64,000 nt of DNA from positions 124,001 to 188,000 of the forward strand of contig NZ_PENS01000007.1 in NCBI RefSeq assembly GCF_003144325.1. The letters are read 5' to 3'. This DNA comes from Proteus terrae (lineage in GTDB: Bacteria; Pseudomonadota; Gammaproteobacteria; Enterobacterales; Enterobacteriaceae). The position numbers and the translations under genes were made by a program. Shown piece after piece: positions 1 to 7,986 of the stretch. How positions within the stretch are numbered: the first letter of the stretch is position 1; every line of letters begins with the position of its first letter. The notes under the pieces are model-generated. The model searched no databases. It was given only the letters and a program-made list of their open reading frames with translations, and had not been told where the DNA came from.

Positions 1-11
1 GGAGCAAGATT

Positions 12-2150
12 GTGAAAACCATAGTGATAAAACGAGACGGATGTAAAGTCTCTTTTGACCAAACCCGCATCAGCGATGCTATCAAAAGAGCCGCCGTAGC
101 TTGTGAGATCACTGATGATGATTATTGCGTATCCGTCGCTGAATCTGTTTCACAATCTCTCGCAGGACGTTCGAATGTCGATATCCGTGAGATCCAAGAC
201 GCCGTAGAAAATCAGCTGATGGCTGGTGAACATAAAGATGTCGCCAGAGCCTATATTGAATACCGTCATGACCGAGATGTTGCTCGTGAGCAACGTGGAA
301 GACTAACTCAGGAAATCCGAGGTCTTATCGAACAAAGTGATGTCTCTATTCTTCATGAAAATGCGAATAAAGACAGTAAGGTTATCCCTACCCAGCGTGA
401 TTTACTTGCGGGTATTGTGGCTAAACATTACGCAAAATTGCATATCCTGCCAAGAGATGTGGTACTCGCTCATGAGCGTGGTGAAATTCATTATCATGAT
501 CTCGATTATTCACCGTTTTTCCCTATGTTTAACTGCATGCTAATTGACCTTAAAGGCATGTTAAACAATGGCTTTAAAATGGGAAATGCGGAAATAGAAC
601 CCCCTAAATCTATTTCAACAGCAACAGCAGTAACTGCACAAATTATCGCACAAGTGGCAAGCCATATTTATGGCGGTACAACGATAAATCGTATCGATGA
701 AGTATTAGCGCCGTTTGTAAAATCAAGTTATGACAAACACTATAAAGTAGCGCAAGAGTGGCAAATTGCTGATAAAGAAGCCTATGCAAATGCGCGCACT
801 GAAAAAGAGTGTTATGACGCATTTCAATCTTTAGAGTATGAAGTTAATACACTGCATACAGCTAATGGGCAAACACCATTTGTCACTTTTGGTTTTGGCC
901 TTGGTACGTCAAAAGAAGCGCGTTTAATTCAACGATCTATTCTTGAAAATCGTATGGCTGGTTTAGGCAAAAACCGTAAAACAGCTGTTTTCCCTAAACT
1001 CGTTTTTGCCATTAAAGATGGTTTAAACCATAAATTTGGCGATCCTAACTACGATATCAAACAACTTGCACTTGAATGTGCAAGTAAACGCATGTATCCC
1101 GATATCTTAAATTACGATCAAGTTGTTAAGGTAACAGGTTCATTTAAAACGCCAATGGGTTGCCGTAGCTTCTTAGGTGTTTACGAAGAAAATGGTGAGA
1201 TGATCCATGAAGGTCGTAATAACCTCGGTGTTATCAGCCTGAACTTGCCACGTATTGCTATTGAAGCTCAAGGTGATGAAGCGACATTCTGGTCGCTACT
1301 TGACGATCGCCTCGAGTTAGCGAAAAAAGCACTGATGACACGTATTGCTCGTTTAGAAAACGTCAAAGCACGTGTTGCCCCAATCCTTTATATGGAAGGC
1401 GCTTGTGGTGTTCGCTTAAAAGCAGATGATAATGTAGCTGAAATCTTTAAACATGGCAGAGCATCAATCTCATTAGGTTATATCGGTGTTCATGAAACCA
1501 TTAATGCACTGTTTGGTACCCAAAAACACGTTTTTGATGATGAGACCTTAAGAGAAAAAGCTGTCGCAATTATTAATCGTCTGCGTGAAGCAACAGATCA
1601 GTGGAAAACAGAAACTGGCTATGGTTTTAGCCTTTACAGCACACCAAGTGAAAACTTATGTGATCGTTTCTGTCGCTTAGATGCAGCTGAATTCGGTATT
1701 TTACCGGGTGTAACGGATAAAGGTTATTACACCAATAGCTTCCACTTAGATGTTGAGAAGAAAGTAAATCCATACGACAAACTGGATTTTGAAGCGCCTT
1801 ATCCTCCATTAGCCAATGGCGGTTTCATTTGTTACGGCGAATATCCAAACTTACAGCATAACCTTAAAGCGTTAGAAGATGTGTGGGATTACAGCTATAC
1901 CCGCGTTCCTTATTATGGAACAAACACTCCGATTGATGAATGTTATGACTGTGGTTATACCGGTGAATTCTCTTGTACTAGCAAAGGCTTTACTTGCCCA
2001 CGTTGTGGTAATCACAACCCAGCGAGAGTTTCCGTTATTCGCCGTGTATGTGGATATTTAGGTAGCCCAGATTCACGCCCATTTAATGCGGGAAAACAAG
2101 AAGAAGTTAAACGTCGCGTAAAACATCTGGCAAATGGTCAGTTAGGTTAA
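12..2150 (+). CDS. nrdD: Anaerobic ribonucleoside-triphosphate reductase
   Basis: Class III ribonucleotide reductase, making dNTPs from NTPs without oxygen through a glycyl radical. The 712 residues equal the E. coli length. The N-terminal ~90 residues form an ATP cone. The C-terminal part has the four-Cys zinc site (CYDCG...CPRCG) and the radical loop RVCGYLG, placing the radical Gly at residue 681. The start is GTG with GGAG seven bases upstream at the very edge of the window, so the promoter lies outside. It is followed after 4 bases by its activase gene nrdG. Confidence 0.98.
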   Translation: MKTIVIKRDGCKVSFDQTRISDAIKRAAVACEITDDDYCVSVAESVSQSLAGRSNVDIREIQDAVENQLMAGEHKDVARAYIEYRHDRDVAREQRGRLTQEIRGLIEQSDVSILHENANKDSKVIPTQRDLLAGIVAKHYAKLHILPRDVVLAHERGEIHYHDLDYSPFFPMFNCMLIDLKGMLNNGFKMGNAEIEPPKSISTATAVTAQIIAQVASHIYGGTTINRIDEVLAPFVKSSYDKHYKVAQEWQIADKEAYANARTEKECYDAFQSLEYEVNTLHTANGQTPFVTFGFGLGTSKEARLIQRSILENRMAGLGKNRKTAVFPKLVFAIKDGLNHKFGDPNYDIKQLALECASKRMYPDILNYDQVVKVTGSFKTPMGCRSFLGVYEENGEMIHEGRNNLGVISLNLPRIAIEAQGDEATFWSLLDDRLELAKKALMTRIARLENVKARVAPILYMEGACGVRLKADDNVAEIFKHGRASISLGYIGVHETINALFGTQKHVFDDETLREKAVAIINRLREATDQWKTETGYGFSLYSTPSENLCDRFCRLDAAEFGILPGVTDKGYYTNSFHLDVEKKVNPYDKLDFEAPYPPLANGGFICYGEYPNLQHNLKALEDVWDYSYTRVPYYGTNTPIDECYDCGYTGEFSCTSKGFTCPRCGNHNPARVSVIRRVCGYLGSPDSRPFNAGKQEEVKRRVKHLANGQLG

Positions 2151-2154
2151 AAGT

Positions 2155-2619
2155 GTGAATTACCATCAATACTACCCTGTTGATGTTGTCAATGGCCCAG
2201 GTACTCGTTGCACCCTGTTTGTTGCAGGGTGCATACACCAATGTCGAGGCTGCTATAACAAATCAACGTGGTCATTAACGTCAGGCAAGCCATTTACACA
2301 AGAGATGGAAGATCAGATTATTGCGGATCTCCAAGACGACCGTATTAAACGACAAGGATTATCACTTTCAGGTGGCGATCCGCTACACCCTCAAAATCTT
2401 TCTGCTATATTAAAATTGGTAAAACGCGTTAAAACGGAATGCCCTGAGAAAGATATTTGGGTTTGGACTGGCTACTTACTGGCTGACTTAACCCCAGAGC
2501 AGCAAGAAGTCGTTAACTTTATTAACGTACTGATTGATGGGAAGTTCGTACAAGAACTTTATGATCCCGCATTACTGTGGCGTGGTAGTAGTAATCAGGT
2601 GATCCATAAATTGAAGTAA
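2155..2619 (+). CDS. nrdG: Anaerobic ribonucleotide reductase-activating protein
   Basis: Radical SAM activase that installs the glycyl radical on NrdD. The 154 residues match the family. The iron-sulfur cysteines are in the form CxxxCxxC (GCIHQCRGC, about residues 26-33), followed by the SGGDPL motif that helps bind S-adenosylmethionine. The start is GTG, four bases after the nrdD stop, so the two are almost certainly translated from one mRNA. No terminator separates it from the small gene that follows. Confidence 0.97.
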   Translation: MNYHQYYPVDVVNGPGTRCTLFVAGCIHQCRGCYNKSTWSLTSGKPFTQEMEDQIIADLQDDRIKRQGLSLSGGDPLHPQNLSAILKLVKRVKTECPEKDIWVWTGYLLADLTPEQQEVVNFINVLIDGKFVQELYDPALLWRGSSNQVIHKLK

Positions 2620-2645
2620 TACACATTGAATTAACTGGAGGATGT

Positions 2646-2855
2646 ATGCCTTTAAGTGATAATAAATATGTAAGCTTTTCTGAAGATCATGAACTGAACT
2701 ACCATTTAAAAAAATGGGGTAAAAAGCAGTCTAAAGCGAATCGAGAACAACTCGTGAAGCTAGGCGCTGAATTAAAAAAGAAACTCGGCGCTAAACATCT
2801 CCAACATACTGAAATAGATGCTGAGATAGAAAAAAATCTTTCATCATTTGAATAA
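2646..2855 (+). CDS. Small charged protein of unknown function
   Basis: A 69-residue, Lys/Glu-rich, probably helical and soluble protein that I do not recognise. A strong ribosome-binding site (GGAGGA, 5 bases before ATG), its position 26 bases after nrdG, and a strong terminator directly behind it all support a real gene, the third of the nrdDG transcript. There is no signal peptide, membrane segment or Cys cluster. A role linked to anaerobic growth is only suggested by the operon position. Confidence 0.7.
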   Translation: MPLSDNKYVSFSEDHELNYHLKKWGKKQSKANREQLVKLGAELKKKLGAKHLQHTEIDAEIEKNLSSFE

Positions 2856-2860
2856 TATCT

Positions 2861-2889
2861 AAAAGCCCATTTTTATAATGGGCTTTTTT
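2861..2889 (+). terminator. Terminator after nrdDG and the small gene
   Basis: AAGCCCAT and ATGGGCTT form a perfect stem around a short T/A loop, followed by a run of T on the plus strand. It ends the nrdD-nrdG-small gene transcript. Confidence 0.85.
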
Positions 2890-3018
2890 CTTTCATCATT
2901 CGTATTTACTCACCTCCGTTATCGAATACGAATCATTTTCAAAAAATAATAGTCAAAGTGATTAGTTTTGTTTTATTATTAACGCTATCAACTATTCTTT
3001 TTTATGATGATACTTAAT

Positions 3019-3381
3019 ATGAAAAGAACACTTTTTCTTTTTTTTTCAATAATTTTACTTTCTGGTTGTAACAGTACTTGGGAACCCACAGGTGCATCAG
3101 ATTACACATTACAAGAAGCTAAAATGCTTTGTGAACTCGATGCGAATACTCGCTATCCTATTCGCAAAGAAGTGCTACAACGTACTGTTTATCATGATGT
3201 AGAAAAAACGTGTCGTAAAGAAGATAAATATCACTGTGGTGATAATAAAACCTACACTGAACGTGTGCCAATGACAGAAAGTTATGTTGAAGACATTAAT
3301 AAACTTGACAGATACACTTTCTATACCTCATGTATGTCTTTAAAAGGATGGGAACAAAAAAATCATTATTTTTGGGAATAA
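3019..3381 (+). CDS. Small putative lipoprotein
   Basis: A 120-residue protein whose first residues form a lipoprotein signal: positive start (MKR), hydrophobic stretch, and lipobox LSGC with the acylated Cys at residue 17. The mature part is Cys-rich (several further Cys in the form TCRKEDKYHCG and SCMSLKGW), suggesting disulfides in the periplasm. An upstream in-frame ATG at 3004 would add five residues before the signal; I prefer 3019 because the signal then starts normally. No family recognised and no clear ribosome-binding site seen. Confidence 0.65.
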   Translation: MKRTLFLFFSIILLSGCNSTWEPTGASDYTLQEAKMLCELDANTRYPIRKEVLQRTVYHDVEKTCRKEDKYHCGDNKTYTERVPMTESYVEDINKLDRYTFYTSCMSLKGWEQKNHYFWE

Positions 3382-3406
3382 AGAAAATTTAAGAAGAATA
3401 AGAAAG

Positions 3407-3847
3407 TTAATCACGTTGCCAATAAAGCTTGGTCCCAAAGCCCAACCGATTATTTACCATCTTAATTTCTTGCAATTGTAATTCCCATAAAGGTACATGG
3501 ATGGCGGCTAATGCGACAGGAAAACGTAAACAATAATATTTTCTTGCGTTGATGTCGTCTTTACCAGTCAGTAAAGAAACAGACCCCGTGAATTGAATAC
3601 CCTGTAAATCTGATACGGCAATTTCTTGTGTGCTGATACTTCCGGCAACTAATAAGTTTTCCTGCATCATTTGTGCATGGCGTGTTTTCTTTTCAGAAAG
3701 AAAAACAAGCCTCATTTGACTTTCATCAAACCAATAAAAACAATTAGCACACCAAATATCACCCAATGAACATGTTGTGCATAAGGTAAACACATGGTTG
3801 TTACGTATATATTGTTTAATTATTTTGATCGAATCTAATGAAGACAT
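3407..3847 (-). CDS. yhbP: YhbP/UPF0306 family protein (FMN-binding split barrel type)
   Basis: About 146 residues from the ATG at 3847, which has an AGG box upstream; a longer frame begins at 3868. The sequence follows E. coli YhbP closely, including WCANCFYWFD, the EKTRHAQM block and GIQFTGSV, typical of the pyridoxamine-5'-phosphate-oxidase-like fold. The biochemical role in E. coli is not established. It lies near yhbQ, yhbS and ubiT as in E. coli, although here a BhsA-like gene sits between yhbP and yhbQ. Confidence 0.88.
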   Translation of the reverse strand: MSSLDSIKIIKQYIRNNHVFTLCTTCSLGDIWCANCFYWFDESQMRLVFLSEKKTRHAQMMQENLLVAGSISTQEIAVSDLQGIQFTGSVSLLTGKDDINARKYYCLRFPVALAAIHVPLWELQLQEIKMVNNRLGFGTKLYWQRD

Positions 3848-3864
3848 AACATACCTGCATAGAA

Positions 3865-3915
3865 ACAAAAAGAGACGCTGTTTAGATGATAATTATATCA
3901 TCAAAACGAGCGTCT
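3865..3915 (-). terminator. Long hairpin terminator after the BhsA-like gene
   Basis: AGACGCT and AGCGTCT, GTTT and AAAC, and GATGATA and TATCATC stack into one long imperfect stem of over 40 bases. On the minus strand it is followed by CTTTTTG. It lies just past the end of the small gene at 3962-4213 and upstream of yhbP. Confidence 0.8.
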
Positions 3916-3961
3916 TACCGCGTGTCTCTTATTACAGGTTATTTATCGGGAATAGTTAAAA

Positions 3962-4213
3962 TTAACGATAAATTTCAGCATTTACAGTGAGGTAATCATC
4001 ACCTGTAGCGCCGACAACTTTAAAGCCTTTTGCACCTTCATCTTTTGCAATTTGGGCAATCTTAGTTGTTAAACCATCTAAAGTATCGCTACCTGTGATT
4101 GTGATATACTCACCATTCACCGAAGGACTTTTTGATACGCTATCAGATGCGATTGAACCGAATGAAATAGCACTTAAAGCTAATGTAGCAGCGATTAATG
4201 TAGATTTTTTCAT
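3962..4213 (-). CDS. BhsA/McbA-like small periplasmic protein (DUF1471)
   Basis: An 83-residue protein with an Ala/Ser-rich signal peptide (cleavage probably near residues 22-24, after SIASD-like residues) and a mature part of about 60 residues matching the YdgH/BhsA/McbA fold: ...GEYITITGSDTLDGL...AKDEGAKGFKVVGATGDDYLTVNAEIYR. Family members are envelope proteins involved in stress and biofilm responses. The start at 4213 is fixed by TTGGAG upstream. It has its own long terminator. Family assignment is good; the exact orthologue cannot be named. Confidence 0.82.
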   Translation of the reverse strand: MKKSTLIAATLALSAISFGSIASDSVSKSPSVNGEYITITGSDTLDGLTTKIAQIAKDEGAKGFKVVGATGDDYLTVNAEIYR

Positions 4214-4264
4214 AATAAACTCCAAGTAAATTCTAATTTTGTTAGGTATCGCGGAGTGTCTCTC

Positions 4265-4280
4265 TGTGATGTGGATCATA
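4265..4280 (-). promoter_or_regulatory. Possible CRP-like site upstream of the BhsA-like gene
   Basis: TGTGA, six bases, then TCATA resembles the CRP consensus TGTGA-N6-TCACA with two mismatches. It lies about 50 bases upstream of the small gene's start. This is a motif match only. Confidence 0.3.
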
Positions 4281-4496
4281 TTATGCGCTTTAGTTTAAAT
4301 TTAAAATTAGCAATAATTGCTGTTCACTTTCAAAAAAATTGAATGTCTTTTTTTAAATGATAGGACTTACTGTCACAAATATTTCACAACATATTGATAT
4401 ATTTGATAGATTTCGTTTTGATAAAACGATAAATTACTCACTTAAAAAATTAAGAAATATTATTTATCAAAAGAGAAAATAGCACGAAAAGGAAAA

Positions 4497-4790
4497 ATGA
4501 TGACGGAGACAATGTGGTCACTCTATATTGTTAGAAATCGTCTCGGTTCCCTTTATACAGGGATCACGACAAATGTTGAGAGACGTTTTCAACAACATCA
4601 GAATGGAACGGGTGCTAAAGCACTGAAAGGTAAAGGCCCTTTATTACTAGAATTTTATTGTCAGGTAGGGAATAGGCAACGAGCTTCTCAACTTGAATAC
4701 CAATTAAAGCAGTTGAAAAAGACGCAAAAAGAAAAGCTGATCATTGACCAGCCTTCAGACATTACACTGTATTTAATACAGGATAAATAA
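4497..4790 (+). CDS. yhbQ: GIY-YIG nuclease superfamily protein YhbQ
   Basis: A 97-residue single-domain GIY-YIG protein: WSLYIVR...SLYTGITTNVERRFQQHQNGTGAKALKGKGPL, then a conserved Glu near RASQLEYQLKQL. The Tyr, Arg and Glu of the nuclease fold are present. Reported members of this family act on DNA, but the cellular role of YhbQ is uncertain. It starts at the first of two ATG codons behind AAAAGGAAA. It converges with yhbS, whose end is 2 bases away, as in E. coli. Confidence 0.92.
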   Translation: MMTETMWSLYIVRNRLGSLYTGITTNVERRFQQHQNGTGAKALKGKGPLLLEFYCQVGNRQRASQLEYQLKQLKKTQKEKLIIDQPSDITLYLIQDK

Positions 4791-4792
4791 AT

Positions 4793-5299
4793 TTAGCTAA
4801 ATTGGTCAAACAATGGTGAATAGTTGACTAAACCATGGATATCATCAACATTGCCATTTTCTAACGCATAAAGCTGAAAAGCCTCTTCTGTATCAGGCCA
4901 TTTGCAATGTAAGCCCTGTGACTTAGCTGGGATAAAACCTAATTTTTGATAATACTCAGGCTCCCCCAACACCACAACTGCACCGTAACCAAATTCATTT
5001 AAGCTATCTAACCCTTCATTAATCAGTTGACGTCCAATACCTTGGTTTTGGAAATCAGGTGCAACAGCAAGTGGTGCAAGTCCTACCCACTGGCAATCTT
5101 TTCCATCAATATCAACAGGTGTAAAACCGATATAGCCAATCAATTGGCCTTCATCGCTAATTGCTACCATGCCTAATGTTAATAACCCTTCTTCACGTAA
5201 ATGCCCGACTAAATCAGCTTCACTACCTGTCGGAAATGCTTGGCGTAAAAGGTTATCAATTGCAGGAATATCAACGGGAATTTCAACACGTATTAGCAT
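4793..5299 (-). CDS. yhbS: GNAT family N-acetyltransferase YhbS
   Basis: A 168-residue GNAT acetyltransferase: the acetyl-CoA pyrophosphate loop is visible as QNQGIGRQL (about residue 85), after the β4 block WVGLAPLAV. Substrate unknown. Its start overlaps the end of ubiT by 7 bases, so the two are translated together; E. coli has the same ubiT-yhbS pairing. Confidence 0.92.
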   Translation of the reverse strand: MLIRVEIPVDIPAIDNLLRQAFPTGSEADLVGHLREEGLLTLGMVAISDEGQLIGYIGFTPVDIDGKDCQWVGLAPLAVAPDFQNQGIGRQLINEGLDSLNEFGYGAVVVLGEPEYYQKLGFIPAKSQGLHCKWPDTEEAFQLYALENGNVDDIHGLVNYSPLFDQFS

Positions 5300-5826
5300 G
5301 AAGTTGAGCTCAGTTCATGGCTGTGCAGAGTGTCTTCTTTTTCTTCTTGAAGCCCACTTTTTACAAACTCAGCCAGTTGTAATAAACCAAAACGCAACAC
5401 AGATGGCATTGAGTCTAATTCAATTGCATCCATCAGGTTCTTAACATATAACCCGAGTTCTGTATCACCCTCAATTTGTAGACGACGTTGGAAAAATAAG
5501 GTGTCAGGATCTTCTTTGCGAGCAGCAATTAAAATAAGATCATTAGCATTTCCGCTAAAGCTGACATCTTCTTTTTCTAAGCGACTAACCACTAATTTAT
5601 CATCACGAACACTGATAAACCACTGTAAATGTAAGTCTCTTATCTCGACTTTTAGCCATTTCTCTTCTAAAAAGTGTAAGTCACCTTCAGCTAACGACTC
5701 ACGAAACTGCCAACTTAAAAACTGTTCTAAGATGTCCCGTTGCAGAGCAAATGGGGTAACTTGTAAAGGGTAACGTAAAAAACGAGGCCCTTCTTTAACC
5801 AAATGGGTACGAATTTTGTTAAACAC
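5293..5826 (-). CDS. ubiT: Ubiquinone biosynthesis accessory factor UbiT
   Basis: A 177-residue SCP2-domain lipid-binding protein, formerly YhbT. In E. coli UbiT works with UbiU and UbiV in oxygen-independent ubiquinone synthesis. The block RKEDPDTLFFQRRL-IEGDTELGLYVKNLMDAIEL is nearly identical to the E. coli protein. The start is GTG with GGAG 7 bases upstream. It is divergent from ubiUV, so the region 5827-6042 probably carries promoters for both. Confidence 0.95.
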   Translation of the reverse strand: MFNKIRTHLVKEGPRFLRYPLQVTPFALQRDILEQFLSWQFRESLAEGDLHFLEEKWLKVEIRDLHLQWFISVRDDKLVVSRLEKEDVSFSGNANDLILIAARKEDPDTLFFQRRLQIEGDTELGLYVKNLMDAIELDSMPSVLRFGLLQLAEFVKSGLQEEKEDTLHSHELSSTSC

Positions 5827-5934
5827 GTTCGGACTCCTATAAATAAAATTACGGGCTATTGTGCCAGATATAGACAGATATTCTGCGATCCTATATCAAT
5901 ATTCGGTTAATCCGTTGTTCACATTTTGAGTTCT

Positions 5935-5948
5935 TTGATTTTACTTAA
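5935..5948 (+). promoter_or_regulatory. Weaker FNR-like site upstream of ubiUV
   Basis: TTGAT-TTTA-CTTAA has one perfect half of the FNR consensus TTGAT-N4-ATCAA. It lies 31 bases (three helical turns) upstream of the second FNR-like site. Confidence 0.4.
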
Positions 5949-5965
5949 GCAAAAAACAGAGTTCT

Positions 5966-5979
5966 CTGCCCTAAATCAA
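5966..5979 (+). promoter_or_regulatory. FNR-like site of the ubiUV promoter
   Basis: The reverse complement reads TTGATTTAGGGCAG, with one perfect FNR half-site. A TACAAT -10 box lies at 6002-6007; if transcription starts near 6014 the site is centred at about -41.5, the classic class II activator position. FNR control fits the anaerobic role of UbiUV. Confidence 0.6.
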
Positions 5980-6042
5980 AACCTTTTTTTATCTTGCTCA
6001 TTACAATTTCCGATCATTCTTAATTTCTAAAGGGAAGTGAAG

Positions 6043-7038
6043 ATGGAATTACTGTGCCCAGCGGGTAATTTACCTGCCTTAAAAGCGGCCATAGATAATG
6101 GCGCGGATGCCGTTTATATCGGTTTAAAAGATGATACGAATGCAAGACATTTTGCGGGTTTGAATTTCACAGAAAAGAAGTTACAAGAAGCGGTTAATTA
6201 TGTTCACCGCCACCAGCGAAAATTGCATATTGCAATAAACACTTTTGCTCACCCTGATGGGTTTGAACGCTGGCAAAAAGCGGTTGATATGGCAGCATCT
6301 TTAGGTGCTGATGCTCTTATTTTGGCGGATATCGCCATGTTAGAATACGCCGCAGAACGTTATCCTCATATTGAGCGCCATGTTTCAGTGCAAGCTTCTG
6401 CAACCAATACACAAGCGATTGAATTTTATCAACGTAACTTTGATGTGGCCCGTATTGTTCTTCCTCGAGTTCTATCTATTCATCAAGTAAAACAATTAGC
6501 ACAAACTAGTCCAGTACCTTTAGAAGTTTTTGCCTTTGGTAGCTTATGTATTATGGCTGAAGGTCGATGCTATCTCTCTTCTTATTTAACTGGTGAATCC
6601 CCTAATACCGTGGGGGCTTGCTCCCCTGCTCGTTTTGTACGTTGGCAACAAACACCGCAAGGAATGGAGTCTCGCCTTAATGACGTACTTATCGACCGCT
6701 ATTCACCTAATGAGAATGCAGGTTATCCAACATTGTGCAAAGGACGCTATTTTGTTGATGATCACTGTTATCACGCATTAGAAGAGCCTACGAGCCTCAA
6801 TACTCTTTCACTATTACCAGAGTTAATGGCGATGAACATCGCATCTGTCAAAATTGAAGGTCGTCAACGTAGTCCTGCTTATGTTACTGAAGTTGCAAGG
6901 GTTTGGCGTGCAGCTATCGATCAATGCAAAAAAGATCCTCAAGGCTTTAGTACTAACCCTCGTTGGATGAATGCATTAGGAAAAATTTCAGAAGGGACAC
7001 AAACGACATTGGGTGCTTATCACCGTAAATGGCAATAA
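6043..7038 (+). CDS. ubiU: Ubiquinone biosynthesis protein UbiU (U32 family)
   Basis: A 331-residue peptidase-U32-like protein that with UbiV forms the complex for O2-independent hydroxylation of the ubiquinone ring. Cys residues for a 4Fe-4S cluster are seen in GSLCIMAEGRCYLSSY, GACSPAR and LCKGRYF. The sequence is nearly that of E. coli YhbU. The ATG at 6043 sits 5 bases behind AGGGAAG; a GTG at 6037 overlaps that box and is rejected. ubiV follows after 13 bases. Confidence 0.96.
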   Translation: MELLCPAGNLPALKAAIDNGADAVYIGLKDDTNARHFAGLNFTEKKLQEAVNYVHRHQRKLHIAINTFAHPDGFERWQKAVDMAASLGADALILADIAMLEYAAERYPHIERHVSVQASATNTQAIEFYQRNFDVARIVLPRVLSIHQVKQLAQTSPVPLEVFAFGSLCIMAEGRCYLSSYLTGESPNTVGACSPARFVRWQQTPQGMESRLNDVLIDRYSPNENAGYPTLCKGRYFVDDHCYHALEEPTSLNTLSLLPELMAMNIASVKIEGRQRSPAYVTEVARVWRAAIDQCKKDPQGFSTNPRWMNALGKISEGTQTTLGAYHRKWQ

Positions 7039-7051
7039 TAAGGATAAGAAA

Positions 7052-7930
7052 ATGAAATATGCATTAGGCTCTGTACTTTATTATTGGCAAAAAGAAGCAC
7101 TTGAAGCGTTCTATGAAAAAGCAAAACATAGTGATGCTGATATTATTTATCTAGGTGAAACAGTTTGTAGTAAACGCCGAGAAACCAAGCCTCAAGATTG
7201 GATCAACCTCGCCAAAGAAGTGGCTAAAAGTGGTAAGCAAGTGGTTCTTTCTACCTTAGCGTTATTACAAGCACCTTCTGAATTAAAAGAAATTGCTAAG
7301 TTAGTTGATAACGGTGAGTTTTTAGTTGAAGCGCATGATTTTGGCGTGATCAATATGCTTTACGAACGTCATCTTCCTTTTGTGGCTGGCCACGGGCTTA
7401 ATTGCTACAACGCTTATGCGTTACGTTTGTTGCATAAACAAGGAATGATGCGTTGGTGTATGCCTGTTGAGCTTTCTCGCGAATGGTTAAGCAACCTTCT
7501 AACCCAATGTGAAACATTAGGTATTAGAGATAAATTCGAGGTTGAAGTCCTAGCTTATGGACATCTTCCTTTGGCTTATTCAGCGCGCTGTTTTACTGCT
7601 CGTTCTGAAAATCGCTCTAAAGATGATTGTGAGACCTGCTGCCAAAAATACCCTCAAGGCCGTGAAGTACTCTCACAAGAAAATCAGCAAGTATTTGTTC
7701 TTAATGGTATTCAAACACAAAGTGGCTATTGTTATAACTTGGGTAATGATCAAACATCAATGGCAGGTTTAGTGGATATTATCCGTTTATCTCCTGAATC
7801 TGATGCTATTTTTGATACCTTGCAACAATTTCGCCAAAATGAACAAGGTCAACAACCACTGACAACAATTCATCACCATGACTGTAATGGCTATTGGCGT
7901 AAGTTAGCCGGGTTGGAGTTAGTGGAATAA
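7052..7930 (+). CDS. ubiV: Ubiquinone biosynthesis protein UbiV (U32 family)
   Basis: A 292-residue partner of UbiU, the same length as E. coli UbiV. Cluster cysteines are visible at residue 39 (GETVCSKRR) and in SARCFTARSENRSKDDCETCC. The start at 7052 follows AAGGATAAG and keeps a short gap after ubiU; a frame opening at 7013 inside ubiU is not used. The operon ends in the palindromic terminator just behind. Confidence 0.96.
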   Translation: MKYALGSVLYYWQKEALEAFYEKAKHSDADIIYLGETVCSKRRETKPQDWINLAKEVAKSGKQVVLSTLALLQAPSELKEIAKLVDNGEFLVEAHDFGVINMLYERHLPFVAGHGLNCYNAYALRLLHKQGMMRWCMPVELSREWLSNLLTQCETLGIRDKFEVEVLAYGHLPLAYSARCFTARSENRSKDDCETCCQKYPQGREVLSQENQQVFVLNGIQTQSGYCYNLGNDQTSMAGLVDIIRLSPESDAIFDTLQQFRQNEQGQQPLTTIHHHDCNGYWRKLAGLELVE

Positions 7931-7962
7931 AAATATTTTAGCACATCATAATATGATTAAAT

Positions 7963-7986
7963 AAAAAGCCCGTACGGGCTTTTTAT
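7963..7986. terminator. Palindromic bidirectional terminator between ubiV and the ABC permease genes
   Basis: AAAAAGCCCGTACGGGCTTT is a near-perfect palindrome with A-run and T-run flanks. It serves both the plus-strand ubiUV and the minus-strand permease operon, whose stop codon lies inside it. Confidence 0.88.

Noticed and set aside
6593-7772. Short plus-strand frames within ubiU and ubiV
   Set aside because: They are alternative-frame shadows of well-conserved genes.
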